From Mytilisepta virgata (Eukaryota; Mollusca; Bivalvia; Mytilida; Mytilidae): 64,000 nt of DNA. Where the stretch lies: contig CM051521.1 of NCBI GenBank assembly GCA_028015205.1, positions 87,272,513-87,336,512 on the forward strand. The letters run 5' to 3'. The translations under genes were made by a program, and so were the position numbers. Positions 1-11,360 of the stretch are shown here, piece by piece (the first letter of the stretch is position 1; each line of letters begins with the position of its first letter). The notes under the pieces were generated by a model, which was not told where the DNA came from, ran no database searches, and was given only the letters and a program-made list of their open reading frames with translations.

Positions 1-19
1 GAATGAAGTCCGCTTCATA

Positions 20-223
20 TCAGTACAGAAACAGATCGGCGAGGTGAGGAGCACAGTTGGTTCCCATTGGAATGTCGATTGTTTGTTGAAAAATTAGACC
101 GCCAAACTCAACGAATCTGTTGTCTATGAGTAAATCTCGGTTCCAAAACATTGATAAATATGTTTTGTTCAAGAATTGTTTAAATATTTGTAATTTCAGT
201 GCAAAAATATTAAATACATGCAT
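20..223 (-). pseudogene. Reverse transcriptase fragment, Penelope-like or related retroelement
   Basis: The minus strand encodes a piece of reverse transcriptase with the motif IPMGTNCAPHLADLFLY, which resembles the RT motif PMGTNxAPxxADLFL of a retroelement family common in bivalves. It is the upstream neighbour of the FRYIDD block seen on the plus strand near 3,400. The piece is cut by the window edge: just past LADLFLY there is a stop, and the frame then continues YEADFI. No start or complete domain is present. Assignment to Penelope-like elements is by motif memory; another RT lineage is possible. Confidence 0.55.
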
Positions 224-240
224 TTTGATTAAAATATTTT

Positions 241-1379
241 CGCAGTATTTGAAGAATTAGCATATCCATAATTCTACCCGAAGAATAATACATTCATGTC
301 TTATTGATTTTTAAATTCCAAGATATTTTCAAACAGGACAGGTAATTCCCGGACTTGTTTAAATGGCGTCAAGAGTTTTGATACCAGAAAATACCTAAAC
401 TTAGAACAAGTGCTCATGAGTGTCGTTACACAAACATAGAAAAAGACAAAGGATCCTGTAAATGTAAATGACGAAGAAATTAACTTTCTTTTATAATTCT
501 TCTTTGAACAAAGAAAAGCGAAAAATCGTTATTGATTGTGTTTTAAAAACTTGACTGAATTAATTGGGACAGATATGTATTTGGCTTCTTTCTTGAGAAG
601 ATGACGAAATATCCCATACTGTAACTGTGTATTGTTCCAAATATTTCAAACAAAGAACTGAGTTGACTATATGTCACTCTCAGTTGTTGATCGGCCTGAA
701 CTAAGCTTTATATTTTCCTTTAAAATTATCCCTTCAAAAGTCTCAGTACTTCCAGTATTTACCAGTATTTATACTTGTGATAGGTAAATGTAAAGTTTTT
801 GAGAAATGATATTCTTGAGTGAATACATGTACCATATCATGGTGTAATAAGTGTATAACATCCTACCTGAACCGCAAAATACTGTGTCATTCTGCATTGA
901 ACAGAACATCTCGATTGAGACGGGCGACTAATATTCTCTGAAGCGACACTAACTGTTATACCAAAACAACCTACAAATATAATTTATAAAACCATGAAAG
1001 TAAATATAATACAGGTCTTAAGGTTCTTACGTAAAAACATGCTATGTACAAGTCTTTGCTGACTAAAGTTCAACATTGCTATTTAACAGCTTGGACAATA
1101 GCTGCACTAAAAGAGGTTCAGAAAATAATTCTCTCACAGCCTTACTCCAAATAAAAGATCGTCAATTTTCATAGTGAGATATCCAGGTCCTTCTACTGTG
1201 CAAAAATAATATTCAGGTATTGATTGACGTTACTGTGTACCTCCGTGTAAAAGTATTGATGAATGAAATTTATTTGTTTTATAGGATGTTGCAACAAAGA
1301 AGATTAAAATTTATATGGATAAGATTAATGTTATATGGTTAGCAGGTTAGACGTATATATATTCCAAAATTAAAGATAC
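241..1379. other. Intergenic, nothing recognised
   Basis: AT-rich unique-looking DNA with stops in all frames. I see no splice-compatible exon, retroelement motif or tandem repeat. Confidence 0.5.
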
Positions 1380-2195
1380 CCGAAAAAAACTGGCAATACC
1401 AGAGTTACAGATACTGGAAGATACTAGCATCTTATAATTCAGTTCTCCTTTGATGTACAATTTATAATACTAGTACATGTAATTCCAGTATTATACAATT
1501 ATCAATACTAGAATCCCAGTAATTCGTGTGCAATAATGACAGTATTTTGCATATATTCCTTACAATCATCTCCTAGAATTGTAAATTTTACAATGCTGAA
1601 ATTCCTAGCATTACAAAATATGAAATACTGGATGAAGTATAAATCACTGGAATTGCCAGTATGTAAATTTTACAATACCATAATTACAAGTATTCTAATT
1701 TTTTCAACATTAGATTGACTAGTACTTTAAAGTAAATGTATAAAATACTGGAATTTCTAGTATTGAAAAGTTAGATTCTTTACAATAATGGAATTTGTAG
1801 TACTGAAAATGAACATGTTTTACAATACTGGAATTTTCTAGTATTATAAAATTTTAAATACTGGAATTACTAGTACTATTATATTTAAAATACTCGATTA
1901 ACTAGTATTGTTAATTTTAAAATGCTGGAATTTCTACTACTATTGCATTTAAAATACTGGAATTAGTAGTACCAAACTTCACAGTATTTAAAAGTTTAAG
2001 ATTCTGGAATCACCAGTATTGTACAACCAACAATACTGTTTTGAAATCCGATATATTAATTTTACAAATGGGGAATACCAGTATTACAATGGTGACAATT
2101 CTTTAAATCCTAGTATTTTATTCCACAATGCTGGAACTACTAGTATTGTTTAACAATTGTACTGGAATTACCAGTATTATGCCCAAAATAACGCG
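1380..2195. repeat. Irregular array of a palindromic ~20-bp motif
   Basis: About 18-20 degenerate copies of TACTGGAATTNCTAGTATT, spaced roughly 35-60 bp apart by AT-rich sequence such as TTTACAAT or TTTAAA. The motif is an imperfect palindrome (AATACTGGAATT with AATTCCAGTATT), and copies carry mismatches such as TACTCGATTAACTAGTATT. The motif recurs but the spacing is not fixed, so this is not a classical satellite. Confidence 0.8.
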
Positions 2196-2244
2196 TTTCT
2201 ATTCGTCACCTTACCTAAATATATAATATATTCGTCACTTTACC

Positions 2245-2248
<4 letters not shown>

Positions 2249-2320
<72 letters not shown>
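2249..2320. repeat. (TA)n microsatellite
   Basis: About 36 uninterrupted TA units, ending where the left inverted repeat of the GIY-YIG fragment begins. Upstream is a short direct duplication of TTCGTCAC-TTACC-AAATATA. Confidence 0.95.
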
Positions 2321-2322
<2 letters not shown>

Positions 2323-2384
2323 AAAAACATTAAGATGAAGAATAAATCAGTTTCACTTTTACGGCATTTATTACTACAAGCGCT
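2317..2384 (+). repeat. Left inverted repeat of the GIY-YIG fragment
   Basis: About 67 bp, running from ATACAAAAAACATTAAGATG to TACAAGCGCT. It is the near-perfect reverse complement of 2,897-2,963; I see one mismatch (AATAAATCAG against AATGAATCAG). Confidence 0.9.
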
Positions 2385-2408
2385 AAAACATTTACAGTCC
2401 GTCAAAAC

Positions 2409-2699
2409 ATGTCGTGCAAAACATCGAATTTAGTTTATTCTGCAATATGTTCGAACTATGAAGAATTTTACATTGGCGAAACAAAGAATGAACTAAGAAC
2501 CAGAATGACATTACACAAACAACAAACAACGCATAAAAAACTCACAATTATACGTGCGAATCGTCATTTTCAAAATTGTTCAAGTGGACGTTTCAAAATC
2601 TTTCCAATTTATAAGATAAATAAAGAAGGTGATTTTTTCCGACAAAGAAAAGAACAGGAGTTCATAAGTATTTTACAGCCCTCATTGAACGATAAATAA
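2409..2699 (+). pseudogene. GIY-YIG endonuclease domain of a Penelope-like element
   Basis: A 96-residue frame ending at the TAA at 2,697. It shows the GIY-YIG signature: LVYSAICSNYEEFYIGET (degenerate GIY ... YIG) followed by LRTRMTLHKQQ, where the Arg and His sit at conserved catalytic or structural positions. In Penelope-like elements this domain lies C-terminal to RT and nicks the target. Here it lacks the RT and starts just inside the left inverted repeat, so the annotated Met is only the first in frame. It is a truncated copy and cannot move on its own. Confidence 0.75.
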
Positions 2700-2896
2700 C
2701 TTGATATTTGAACTTGCATTAATAATTTATCATTATTTCTATTTTGACATTGCGATCATATTTTTCGCGCGAAAGACACAATTGAAAGTTACTTCCCTTG
2801 TTGTTAACGTTAGTCTATATTGTTAACGTCACTCTATTATTAACATTGTTTATAACATGTATGGCATCTACCTGAAGATCTGTGTAAAGCAGTGAA

Positions 2897-2963
2897 AGCG
2901 CTTGTAGTAATAAATGCCGTAAAAGTGAAACTGATTCATTCTTCATCTTAATGTTTTTTGTAT
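2897..2963 (-). repeat. Right inverted repeat of the GIY-YIG fragment
   Basis: Reverse complement of 2,317-2,384. It lies about 200 bp downstream of the endonuclease stop codon and about 35 bp before the second (TA)n tract. Confidence 0.9.
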
Positions 2964-2996
2964 ATAGTACCAGCGTACGGACCATTTGATTTTTTT

Positions 2997-2998
<2 letters not shown>

Positions 2999-3077
<79 letters not shown>
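2999..3077. repeat. (TA)n microsatellite
   Basis: About 38 TA units following TTTTTTCT. It may be the other half of the target tract into which the fragment inserted. The alternating Ile-Tyr frame on its minus strand is an artefact of the repeat. Confidence 0.95.
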
Positions 3078-3394
3078 TAACCCAACACTGTTAAAATCAG
3101 ATTTTTTTAATACTGTCAAATTTCTGTCCGCTTGGACATAGCAACTCATTTTTTGATTTGAACCACTGTGTATGTAGTGTGAACGAAATTATTTATTTAG
3201 CGGTTTTAACTTCATGTGTTAAATTCAAAAGTGAAAACCTAGTTAAAACTGTTGGAACGTGAGTACCATTAACTGCAGCCTTGATATAGAGTTAAACAAA
3301 GTGCTTTGCTGAACTAATATACAGAGGTCATAATGCAAATACAACACCTTTAACTGACGGGCTTCTTAAGGAAAAACAGAAGTTAACCCGTACC

Positions 3395-4130
3395 TTTAAT
3401 TTCAGATTCCGCTACATAGATGATTTTTTATCACTCAAAAATTCGCGTTTTGGGAATTTCTTACATCTCATTTATCCCAATGAGCTCGAAATTAAGGATA
3501 CCACTGACACTGTCAAGTCTTATCTTATCTTGACCTTCACCTCGAAATTGAAACCAGAGGAAGGTTGAATACAAAACTGTACGACAAACGGGATGACTTT
3601 GACTTTCCAATCGTCAACTTCCCATTTTTAGGCGGCAATATTCCAGAAGGGCCGGCGTATGGAGTATATATTTCACAACTCATACGTTAATCCAGAGTTT
3701 GTGACATATACATTGACTTACTGGACAGAGCCTGGCTCCTGACAGAAAAGTTGCTCAGACATGGATATGTTGCTCCTAAGATGGAGTCATCCTTATTAAA
3801 GTTTTATGGACGTCATCATGATTTGGTTGACAGGTATGAAAAAACCCGTTTCCCAAATGAAAATGGACCTGTTCCATTGATTTTATCCCTTCCTCAAATC
3901 GGATTTGACATGGGCAGCATGGCGGGTGTCCTGCAGGAAGCAGAGACGAATTACTCCTGAGTCTACACCCGGTTTTTTCGTGGGGTCCATGTTGTTCGTA
4001 TGTTTTTAGTTTTTAATTGTAATGCATGTATTGTTTTGGTCTTGTCTTCGTTGTTCCCCGGAGTTTGTCAGTTGTTTCGATTGTTCCCTCATTCGAATAT
4101 CCCTTCGGTATTTCTTGACTTTACTTACTC
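3395..4130 (+). pseudogene. Reverse transcriptase fragment with 3' tail
   Basis: Starts with FRYIDDFLSL, the catalytic YIDD block of RT, continues with IYPNELEIKDTTDT, then shifts frame near 3,520. It resumes as KLYDKRDDFDFPIVNFPF and GVYISQLIR and, after further stops, as SSLLKFYGRHHDLVDRY (3,751-3,960). The non-coding tail includes CCCGGTTTTTTCGTGGGG and a stretch ending CTTGACTTTACTT. The same block order occurs at 4,500-5,060 and 59,240-59,870, so this is a dispersed family. At least three frame breaks make it dead. Confidence 0.65.
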
Positions 4131-4499
4131 TGTGGAATAGATTGCTCACTTCTAAAAAATACACGATGACACCATAATGTTATTAGTCCTTTTCCCTAGT
4201 TTTCCATTTTCTTTATTTTTCAAAGTTAGAAAAGGCTATATGTATCAAAGTGGACAAAATTGTAGTTTTAATATTTCATAAATAAGATAAAAACGCAACT
4301 GAATTCAATACAAATAAGACAAATGATAGAATAAGTACCTTCCAAAAACATCCACGGTGTATTTATATATATTCCTCTAGCCCAACTATCAGAATAATCA
4401 CCGGTAATGTCCCTGTAGCTGGCCAATGTACAATTTTTATAACTGTCATACCAACTCATTTTTTGTTCTGTGAAGTACAATCCTGCAAAATGCAACATA

Positions 4500-5060
4500 T
4501 CACAGACAAGTGTATTTTGCGACAAACGGGATAACTTTGTCTTTCCAATCGTCAACTCCCCATTTTTGAGCGGCAATATTCCAGAAGCGCCGGCGTATGG
4601 AGTATATATTTCAAAACTCATACATTATTTCGGACCTTGTGACATATACATTGACTTCCTGGACAGAGTCCGGCTCCTGACAGAAAAGTTGATCAGACAG
4701 GGGTATGTTTCTACTAAGTTAGAATCATCCTTATTAAAGTTTTATGGGCGTCATCATGACTTGGTTGTTAGGTATAAAAAAAACCGTTTCCCAAATGAAA
4801 ATGAACCTGTTCCATTGATGTTAGCCCTTCCTCATACTGGATTTGACATGGGCAGCATGGTGTCCTGCAGAAAGCAGATCCTGCTTACTCTACCGGCGCA
4901 CTTGAGTCTACCCCCGGTTTTTTGGTGGGGTCCATGTTGTTCATATGAATTAGTTTTTAATTGTAGTGCATGTATTGCTTTTGTCTTGTGAGTTGTTTCG
5001 ATTTTCCCTCTTTCGAATACCCCTTTGGTCATGTTGGTATTTCTTGACTTTACTTTTATA
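4500..5060 (+). pseudogene. Second copy of the same RT C-terminal fragment
   Basis: Carries CDKRDNFVFPIVNSPF, then APAYGVYISKLIHYF, FLDRVRLLTEKL and SSLLKFYGRHHDLVVRY in a nearly intact frame (to about 4,850), followed by the family's 3' tail (CCCGGTTTTTTGGTGGGG ... CTTGACTTTACTT). The YIDD block is absent, so it begins downstream of the catalytic core. Orientation matches the 3,395 copy; the two are not tandem duplicates of their flanks. Confidence 0.65.
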
Positions 5061-5422
5061 AATGGGTACATTGTATATACTGTACCAGACAACATTACAT
5101 ATTTATTTAAACTACATATACATTCAAAAGAATAATTCCTGCGGTCGTTTATGTTTAATTAATTGAAACTTTGTATCTCATGTATCTCTGTGTAATTTAT
5201 ATATATATAGGCCAATTTCTCAGAAACTCAGAGCTACATCATTGATATTTTATCACAAGGACATTTTCATTTGAAAAGATAATACCAGCAGCGAAGAAAC
5301 ATGACAATGAAAGATATTGGGTATACGTGAAATGAGGCATTATCTCATCAAAACATATGGAAAAAATATAGGTACAATATATTGACAAGCTCAGAAAACA
5401 TAAAAAATGAAAAATGGTTTTC
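5061..5422. other. Unique DNA upstream of LINE copy A
   Basis: No coding signal seen. It ends in the left target-site duplication of the LINE. Confidence 0.45.
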
Positions 5423-5443
5423 GATAATTAAAGGAAAATTTAT
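5423..5443. repeat. Left target-site duplication of LINE copy A
   Basis: A 21-bp sequence beginning GATAATTAAAGG, repeated exactly at 8,750-8,770. Perfect flanking duplication is the mark of target-primed reverse transcription. Confidence 0.85.
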
Positions 5444-8400
5444 AAAGCGTAGTTTTAATATTTCAGTCGGGGGTGTCAGAAAGGGGAAATGGATTTTGGA
5501 AACTGAATAATGCTGTATTAAAAGATAAAGAATACCAAGATATAATAAATCAGTTATTAGAAACTTAATTATGAAAAGAGAAGATAACGACAACTTTGAC
5601 ATTCGGGAATTATGGGATTTTTTAAAAGTAGAAATTAGAAATAAGACTATAGAATATTGCAAGAATAAAGCCAGAGCAAAAACAGAAATAAAGAAATATT
5701 TAGAAAAAGAATTAGAAGATTTAGAGGGAGTAAAAGATAGTCTCGAAATAGAAAATGAACTTTTAAATGCCGAAATAAAAAGTATAGAACAAGAGTTAGC
5801 ATTAATATATGAAAAAGAAGCGAAAGAACAAATTAGGTCGAGGTAAAATGGGTCGAATGTGGTGAAAAAAATACTTCTTATTTCTTGGGCTTGGAAAAAC
5901 AGCGACAGCTTAAAAAGTAAATTAATAAACTAAAAAATAACGAAAATGAAATTATAACAGAGCAGTCTAGAATTTTAAAAATGATAAGAGAGTATTATAA
6001 ACAACTTTATACATCGACTAATCCAGATCAGGTAACACAAGAAAATTACATTCTAAATACAAAGTTAGAGAAAAATGTAAATAAGGATAAGTTTGAATTA
6101 TGTGACGGAATGTTCCTCTGCTATCAAAATGATGAAACTGAATAAATCTCCTGGACTTGATGGATTAACTACCGAATTTTACCAAACATTTTGGGATAAG
6201 ATTAAACATATTTTAGTTGACGTTTTAAACAAAAGCTTTGATAAATAATCACTCTCATATTCTCAACGAACAAGTGTTTTGTCCTTAATTTTTAAGAAAA
6301 ATGATCCTCTTTTGTTAGAAAATTATCGTCCAATTTCCTTGTTAAATGTTGATCTAAAACTTCTTTCATGTTTTGTCCCAGCGTTTGAAGAAGATACTAC
6401 CAAATCTAATAAATGAAGATCAGACAGGTTATATAAAGAATAGGTTTATAGGCAGTAATCTTAGACAAATACAAGACATCATTGACTATACCGACTCATA
6501 TCAAATCAATGGGGCAGTTATATTTGTTGACTTTGTCAAAGCTTTTGACTTTTTAGAATGGAATATTATGCTAAAAACTCTGAAACACTTTGGTTTAAAC
6601 GATTCATTCACCAGATGGGTAAAAACTTTATATTCTAATATTCAAACATGTGTATTAAATAATGGCTGGCTATCGGATACTTTTAAAAATTATAGAGGTA
6701 TAAGGCAAGGATGCCCTTTATGTGCCTTACTCTTTGTTCTCTCAGTAGAAATTATGGCGATAAGACTACGTGGTAACAGTAATATCAAGGGAATACAAGT
6801 TAAGTTAGACGAAAAGACTCACTGTATAAAAATCTCACAACTGGCAGACGACACTACCCTGTTTTTAAGCTCGAAAAAGAAATATCAATTGCGTTAAATG
6901 AAATAGAAATTTTTGGGACGTTATCTGGATTAAAGAAAAATAGAAATAAGACAGTTGGTCTCTGGATAGGAAAACTTAAGCACAATAAAGATAAGGTTGA
7001 AGGCATAAGATGGGAAGATAAACAAATCAAAGCACTAGGGATGTATTTTAGGCAAATTAAAAATGAATGTGATAAATTAAATTGGGAAGGGAAAATTGAA
7101 AAAATTAATAGTTTGATTTCATCGTGGGAAAAAAGAAATTTAACAATGATTGGAAAAATTTTGATCATAAGAACTTTGATACTACCAAAAGTTACATTTT
7201 TAGCTACTTCAATCACAGTACCTTTGAAATATCAGAAATAAATTGAGCAGAGTCGTTTTCAGTTTATTTGGAAAGGGAAGATTGATAAAGTAAAAAGAAC
7301 TACACTGATTAACACATATGAAAGAGGGGGTTTGAATATGATAGACTTTGATAGCTACTTCCAATCTCTGAAAGCTTCATGGGTGAAAAGACTTACAGAA
7401 AAAAATTTTGGAAATTGGAAAATTATCCCATTAAAATATTTTAACGCCTATGGGAATAATTGGTTAATTTTTAAGATGAATATTGAGAATATTAAAAATT
7501 TACCTGATTTTGAAAATATTCCAGAATTCTACCGAGAAATAATCCGTTGTTGGGTAAAAACAGGTGGTGGACAAATGGAGTATCCAAAAACATTTTTAGA
7601 CATTAGAAAACAAGTAATATGGTGTAATAAATTCTTAAAGACAGGACAAAAATGTATAATTTTCAGAAACTGGATAAATAGTGGTCTTATCTTTATAAAT
7701 GACATTCTAGACGAAAAAGGAAAATTGACAGGAAAACATATCCTTAATAATTTGAAAACAGAAGTAAACTGGATTTCAGAATTTTCAATTTTGAAAAAAG
7801 CTATTCCAAAAGAATGGTTTTTTATGTCTAAGTGGGGAAGAATCTATAAGCACTACAGTGAACATTAGGAAAAGACAATCAGTTTGGAGGGGTAAATTAA
7901 TAGATGCAAACATTCTCAATAATAACATGAATAAAGTTTTTTATAATATTCTGATCAAAAGGAAAGCTACAAAATCAATTGGGAAGGAAATATGGTTCAA
8001 ATATTTGCACTTAGCAGATAAACATGTTATATCAGACACATATTTTTTCATTTTTAATTATCTTCAAGAGAATAAGTTAAAGGTATTTCGTTGGAAATTA
8101 TTGCAATTCATTATTCCAACAAAGCAATTATTGTACAAATGGAAAATCGCAGAATCTAATTTGTGTAATTTTTGTAATGAAATAGAAGACTACACCCATT
8201 TTTTTATAGCATGTAACTATCTGCAACAGTTCTGGGGTAAAATGAAAAACTTATTAAGGGCGCTAAATTTTGAAGTCAATGTTAGTTTGGCGCATTTAGT
8301 AATCTGTTACAAAATCTATGATAGAGAATATTTTGACTTTAATTATATGCTTTCAATCCTAGCATTTTCAATTTACAAATCATATTACGTTTCAGAACAA

Positions 8401-8749
8401 AAAAGAAAAACTATTGATGTTTATAAATTGTTTATTTGTGAGCTTCGTAAACATGTAATCGAATACTACTTCGAACATAAAAGTAATTTATTTAATAAGG
8501 TGTTAAAACAAATAGAGTCAGTGTAACGTTTTTTGTTTTTTTTTGTTTTGTTTTTTTTTAATTTTTTTATTTTTTTTTTTCTGATGTATTAATATTGATT
8601 AAAAGTAGAATATATCTTGATTGTTACCCTGGGCAATCAGCAGGTTTCTCAGGGTGACTTTAATGAAGCTTGTGAATTGGAGTCAAATTGTTAACAAGCA
8701 TAGCTGAATAAAGAAGATTATGTTGTTAAAATAAAAAAAACATTGTTTT
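5444..8749 (+). mobile_element. LINE copy A, L1-like, 5'-truncated
   Basis: A 3.3-kb non-LTR retrotransposon copy starting inside ORF2, just after the endonuclease domain, and ending in an A-rich tail (AAAATAAAAAAAACA). A perfect 21-bp duplication flanks both ends, so the 5' truncation happened at insertion. It is closely similar to 12,306-15,609 throughout. Clade placement (L1/Tx1-like) rests on INEDQTGYIKNRFIG and the C-terminal zinc-binding region. Confidence 0.85.
5571..8526 (+). pseudogene. ORF2 reverse transcriptase of LINE copy A (broken)
   Basis: Order: Lys/Glu-rich linker (5,571-5,846), RT fingers with NEDQTGYIKNRFIG, motif A VDFVKAFDFLEW, motif B GIRQGCPLC, motif C QLADDTTLF (6,373-6,897), thumb region (7,041-7,868), and a C-terminal zinc-binding segment CNFCNEIEDYTHFFIACNY (about 8,160-8,220), ending at the TAA at 8,524. 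Breaks include an extra G near 5,843 (RSR then stop), a stop after SFDK near 6,246, a 2-bp loss near 6,371, a frameshift near 6,890 and a stop near 7,239. Several are shared with copy B. RT for its own mobilisation in the family; inactive here. Confidence 0.85.
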
Positions 8750-8770
8750 GATAATTAAAGGAAAATTTAT
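8750..8770. repeat. Right target-site duplication of LINE copy A
   Basis: Exact copy of 5,423-5,443, directly after the A-rich LINE tail. Confidence 0.85.
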
Positions 8771-11360
8771 GGGACAGGACATGATTACATAACATATACC
8801 ATTTCTAAGCACCCGGTGTCATACCCAGTTATTTTGTTAGTACTTTATTTTTTGTCTTTATTTTACATGTATATTTATAGTAGATATACATGAATACTAA
8901 ATAAATATGAAATAAAACAACGAAATACGCAACGATGTCACATGTCTGTAGGTACAAAATATCATTGCAAGGTTATTCAAAGGAAATTGAGCATAAAACA
9001 AGAAAAAATATGTTCTTTGCTGATTGAAGCGTCTGTAACAATATATGATACATCTCACTAATTTTCTAACTCTTCATGAAACTTGAATTCACACTTTAGA
9101 ACAAAATGTGAAGTATACATTGTTGATACTGATTACTTTCCAGGAATAAATGCATTTACATTTTGTAATTCTATGACCAGTGATTTAAAAGTATTTTTTA
9201 AAGACAACATCTACAAACCTTCACATCCAAATATAAGAAAGATAGTAACAAACCACATTTGCATTAACTCCATATTTATCATATTAATACATCTCCATCT
9301 AAATATTAAAATTGTATAAGGAAATAAATACATTGGAATGAAGCCAAAGGAAGAAAAGCGTGATATTTTATAAACAGGGACGTAAAAGTACTTATAACTA
9401 GCCAGATAATTGTTCAGAGAAAAATTGTACGGTTTTTGACCTTGAGGTCATTTTTAGATTATGATTTTAGATGATGACTAACGAAACTCCGGTGTCTACG
9501 TCTAACCCATCGTGAAGCTTGACCATTTGACCCATTTCTGTCGAATATTCAAAGGACAGTAACTGTTAAAAATGACCCTCAGATGCGTTAACCGAAGCAT
9601 GAAATTGTAATGTTTTGATACCAGTTCTCTATAAGGACATTATTTTATTGTTAGGGTCAAGAAATGCGAGGTGTAAGAATTTTCTTGACAATGTACACAT
9701 AAACTACCTACATGTATTATACTACATGTATTACAACAAAAAAAAAACATGATATCAATTAGAAATTTTAATCAGTTTCAAAGGTAACAAAAGTCAAATT
9801 TTCGTCCTAAATTGACATTTACCGCAAGTTTTGCAATGACAACATGTTTTTTATTCAAATTATTTATAGTCAGCCTATTTTACTTAATATGTCACTTTTA
9901 TGTGTTTAATTTATTATAAATGTTCATGGCATAGATTAAACATTTATACGATATCATTAGAATTATCATCAGGATCGCATTAAAATGTCTTAAATTAACA
10001 TTTTCCCGACTTTAGCTAGGCCTGCCTTACCTTTGTATTTGAAGACGTCACTTTATCTAAAGCATAGTTATACATTTAATCATATACATATTTTCAAATT
10101 GTCAGCATTAGTATGAATATTAATCTTTGATACCATTTTTTGATGCACAAGATTTATGACTTATCAGTTGTGCTAAAGGCATGAAATATTGAAAACAAAA
10201 ATAGGAATCCAAAAGGTTGAAGAGCCAAACAAAGATTCTTGAATGATAAGTCGGGTAATCTAATTTTATTGTTGGCATGCCGCCAAAATACCTCGAATTA
10301 GTGATTGTAGATTTCTTCGAATTTAAGCATATTTTGTTCTTTGATTTTCTTTATTCTCCTTTAAACTATTTTTTTTATTTTGTATCTAAGTTTGAACACT
10401 CAGCCTGTAAGCTAAATCTTCTGTCAAACAAACCTGCTGAAATTACTGGATCAAGTGCAATCAAATTGTTTTTCTTTTGGAATTCATTTAAAATTTTTTA
10501 AAAAAATGGGCTACTTTACCCAGATAAAAATACATGTAACTACGTGTTGCCTATATAAGCAAGATATAAATTTGTGATATCAATAGTATTCTAGTATCTT
10601 TTAAATAAGCCATTATTAACATACACTTAAATTTATGTACATTAATAAATCATACATCCACTTAATTACTAGGCATTCAAAACTGTCATGTATGAATTAT
10701 ATAATGCGCTTTTATGTATATTTGTTTGCTTTCTTGGCTTTCTTAAGTAGATTGTTATTATGGAACAAATAAATTGGGGGTTTTAGTTGAGATGTTTATC
10801 ACCTTTACAATATAAAATTTGAGGTTTTTCTACATTTTATATTATCTACTTTTCACATTTCCCGGCGTCCTAAAATCCATGTGCATATTGTATCTTGTTA
10901 TACTCTATGGGGAATTTTTCAAGGAGAAATATTATATAACTTTAAATATAAATTTTATCTACATGTATCTTAATTGTAATTTAATTTGTGTGAGTATATA
11001 AGATAGCTAGCTTTGATTTTTAACTGTTACAATGCTTTATCCAGAGACTCAAAGTAAATGACACGAGCTAAGCAATAACGATCAGCTGTGAAATGAAAAG
11101 GTGACACACGGTTCATGTACATGTATGTTGCAACACAAGCATAATTCCTGATAAAGTCATCTCGATTGAAATAGAGATCCGATTGCATTTTACATGTTTC
11201 TAATAAGGACATAAAGACATAATTAAGATCAACTCTGTTTCTGTTTAACTTAAATAATTTCATTTAAATTTAATTTAATCCAATAAAATCGTTTGATCTC
11301 AGATTACTTGTACTATCCTGACTCTCTATTGTGTTCATGTTAGTGTTTTGTACCTTTTTA
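8750..11360. repeat. Flank Y, copy A, of a local duplication
   Basis: Non-coding DNA that reappears at 15,610-17,685 with high identity. Relative to that copy it carries about 450 extra bases (about 10,278-10,728) and about 120 extra bases (about 11,190-11,312), and lacks a 44-bp segment near 9,850. No gene recognised: the small frames at 10,277, 10,819 and 11,027 have no domain and are not preserved in the other copy. Confidence 0.8.

Larger units (their letters stand above)
2317..2963 (+). mobile_element. Penelope-like element fragment bounded by inverted repeats
   Basis: A 647-bp unit made of a GIY-YIG endonuclease frame and its 3' untranslated region, enclosed by 67-bp inverted repeats. 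(TA)n tracts lie at its left edge and about 35 bp beyond its right edge. Penelope-like elements are known to couple RT to a GIY-YIG endonuclease and to carry direct or inverted pseudo-LTRs, so this looks like a 5'-truncated copy whose terminal segment was inverted on insertion. The RT part is not attached; RT fragments lie on either side at 20-223 and 3,395-4,130. Confidence 0.65.

Noticed and set aside
2943..3149. Minus-strand frame rich in alternating Ile-Tyr
   Set aside because: It is translation of the (TA)n tract. The plus-strand frames across 42,490-42,833 were rejected for the same reason.
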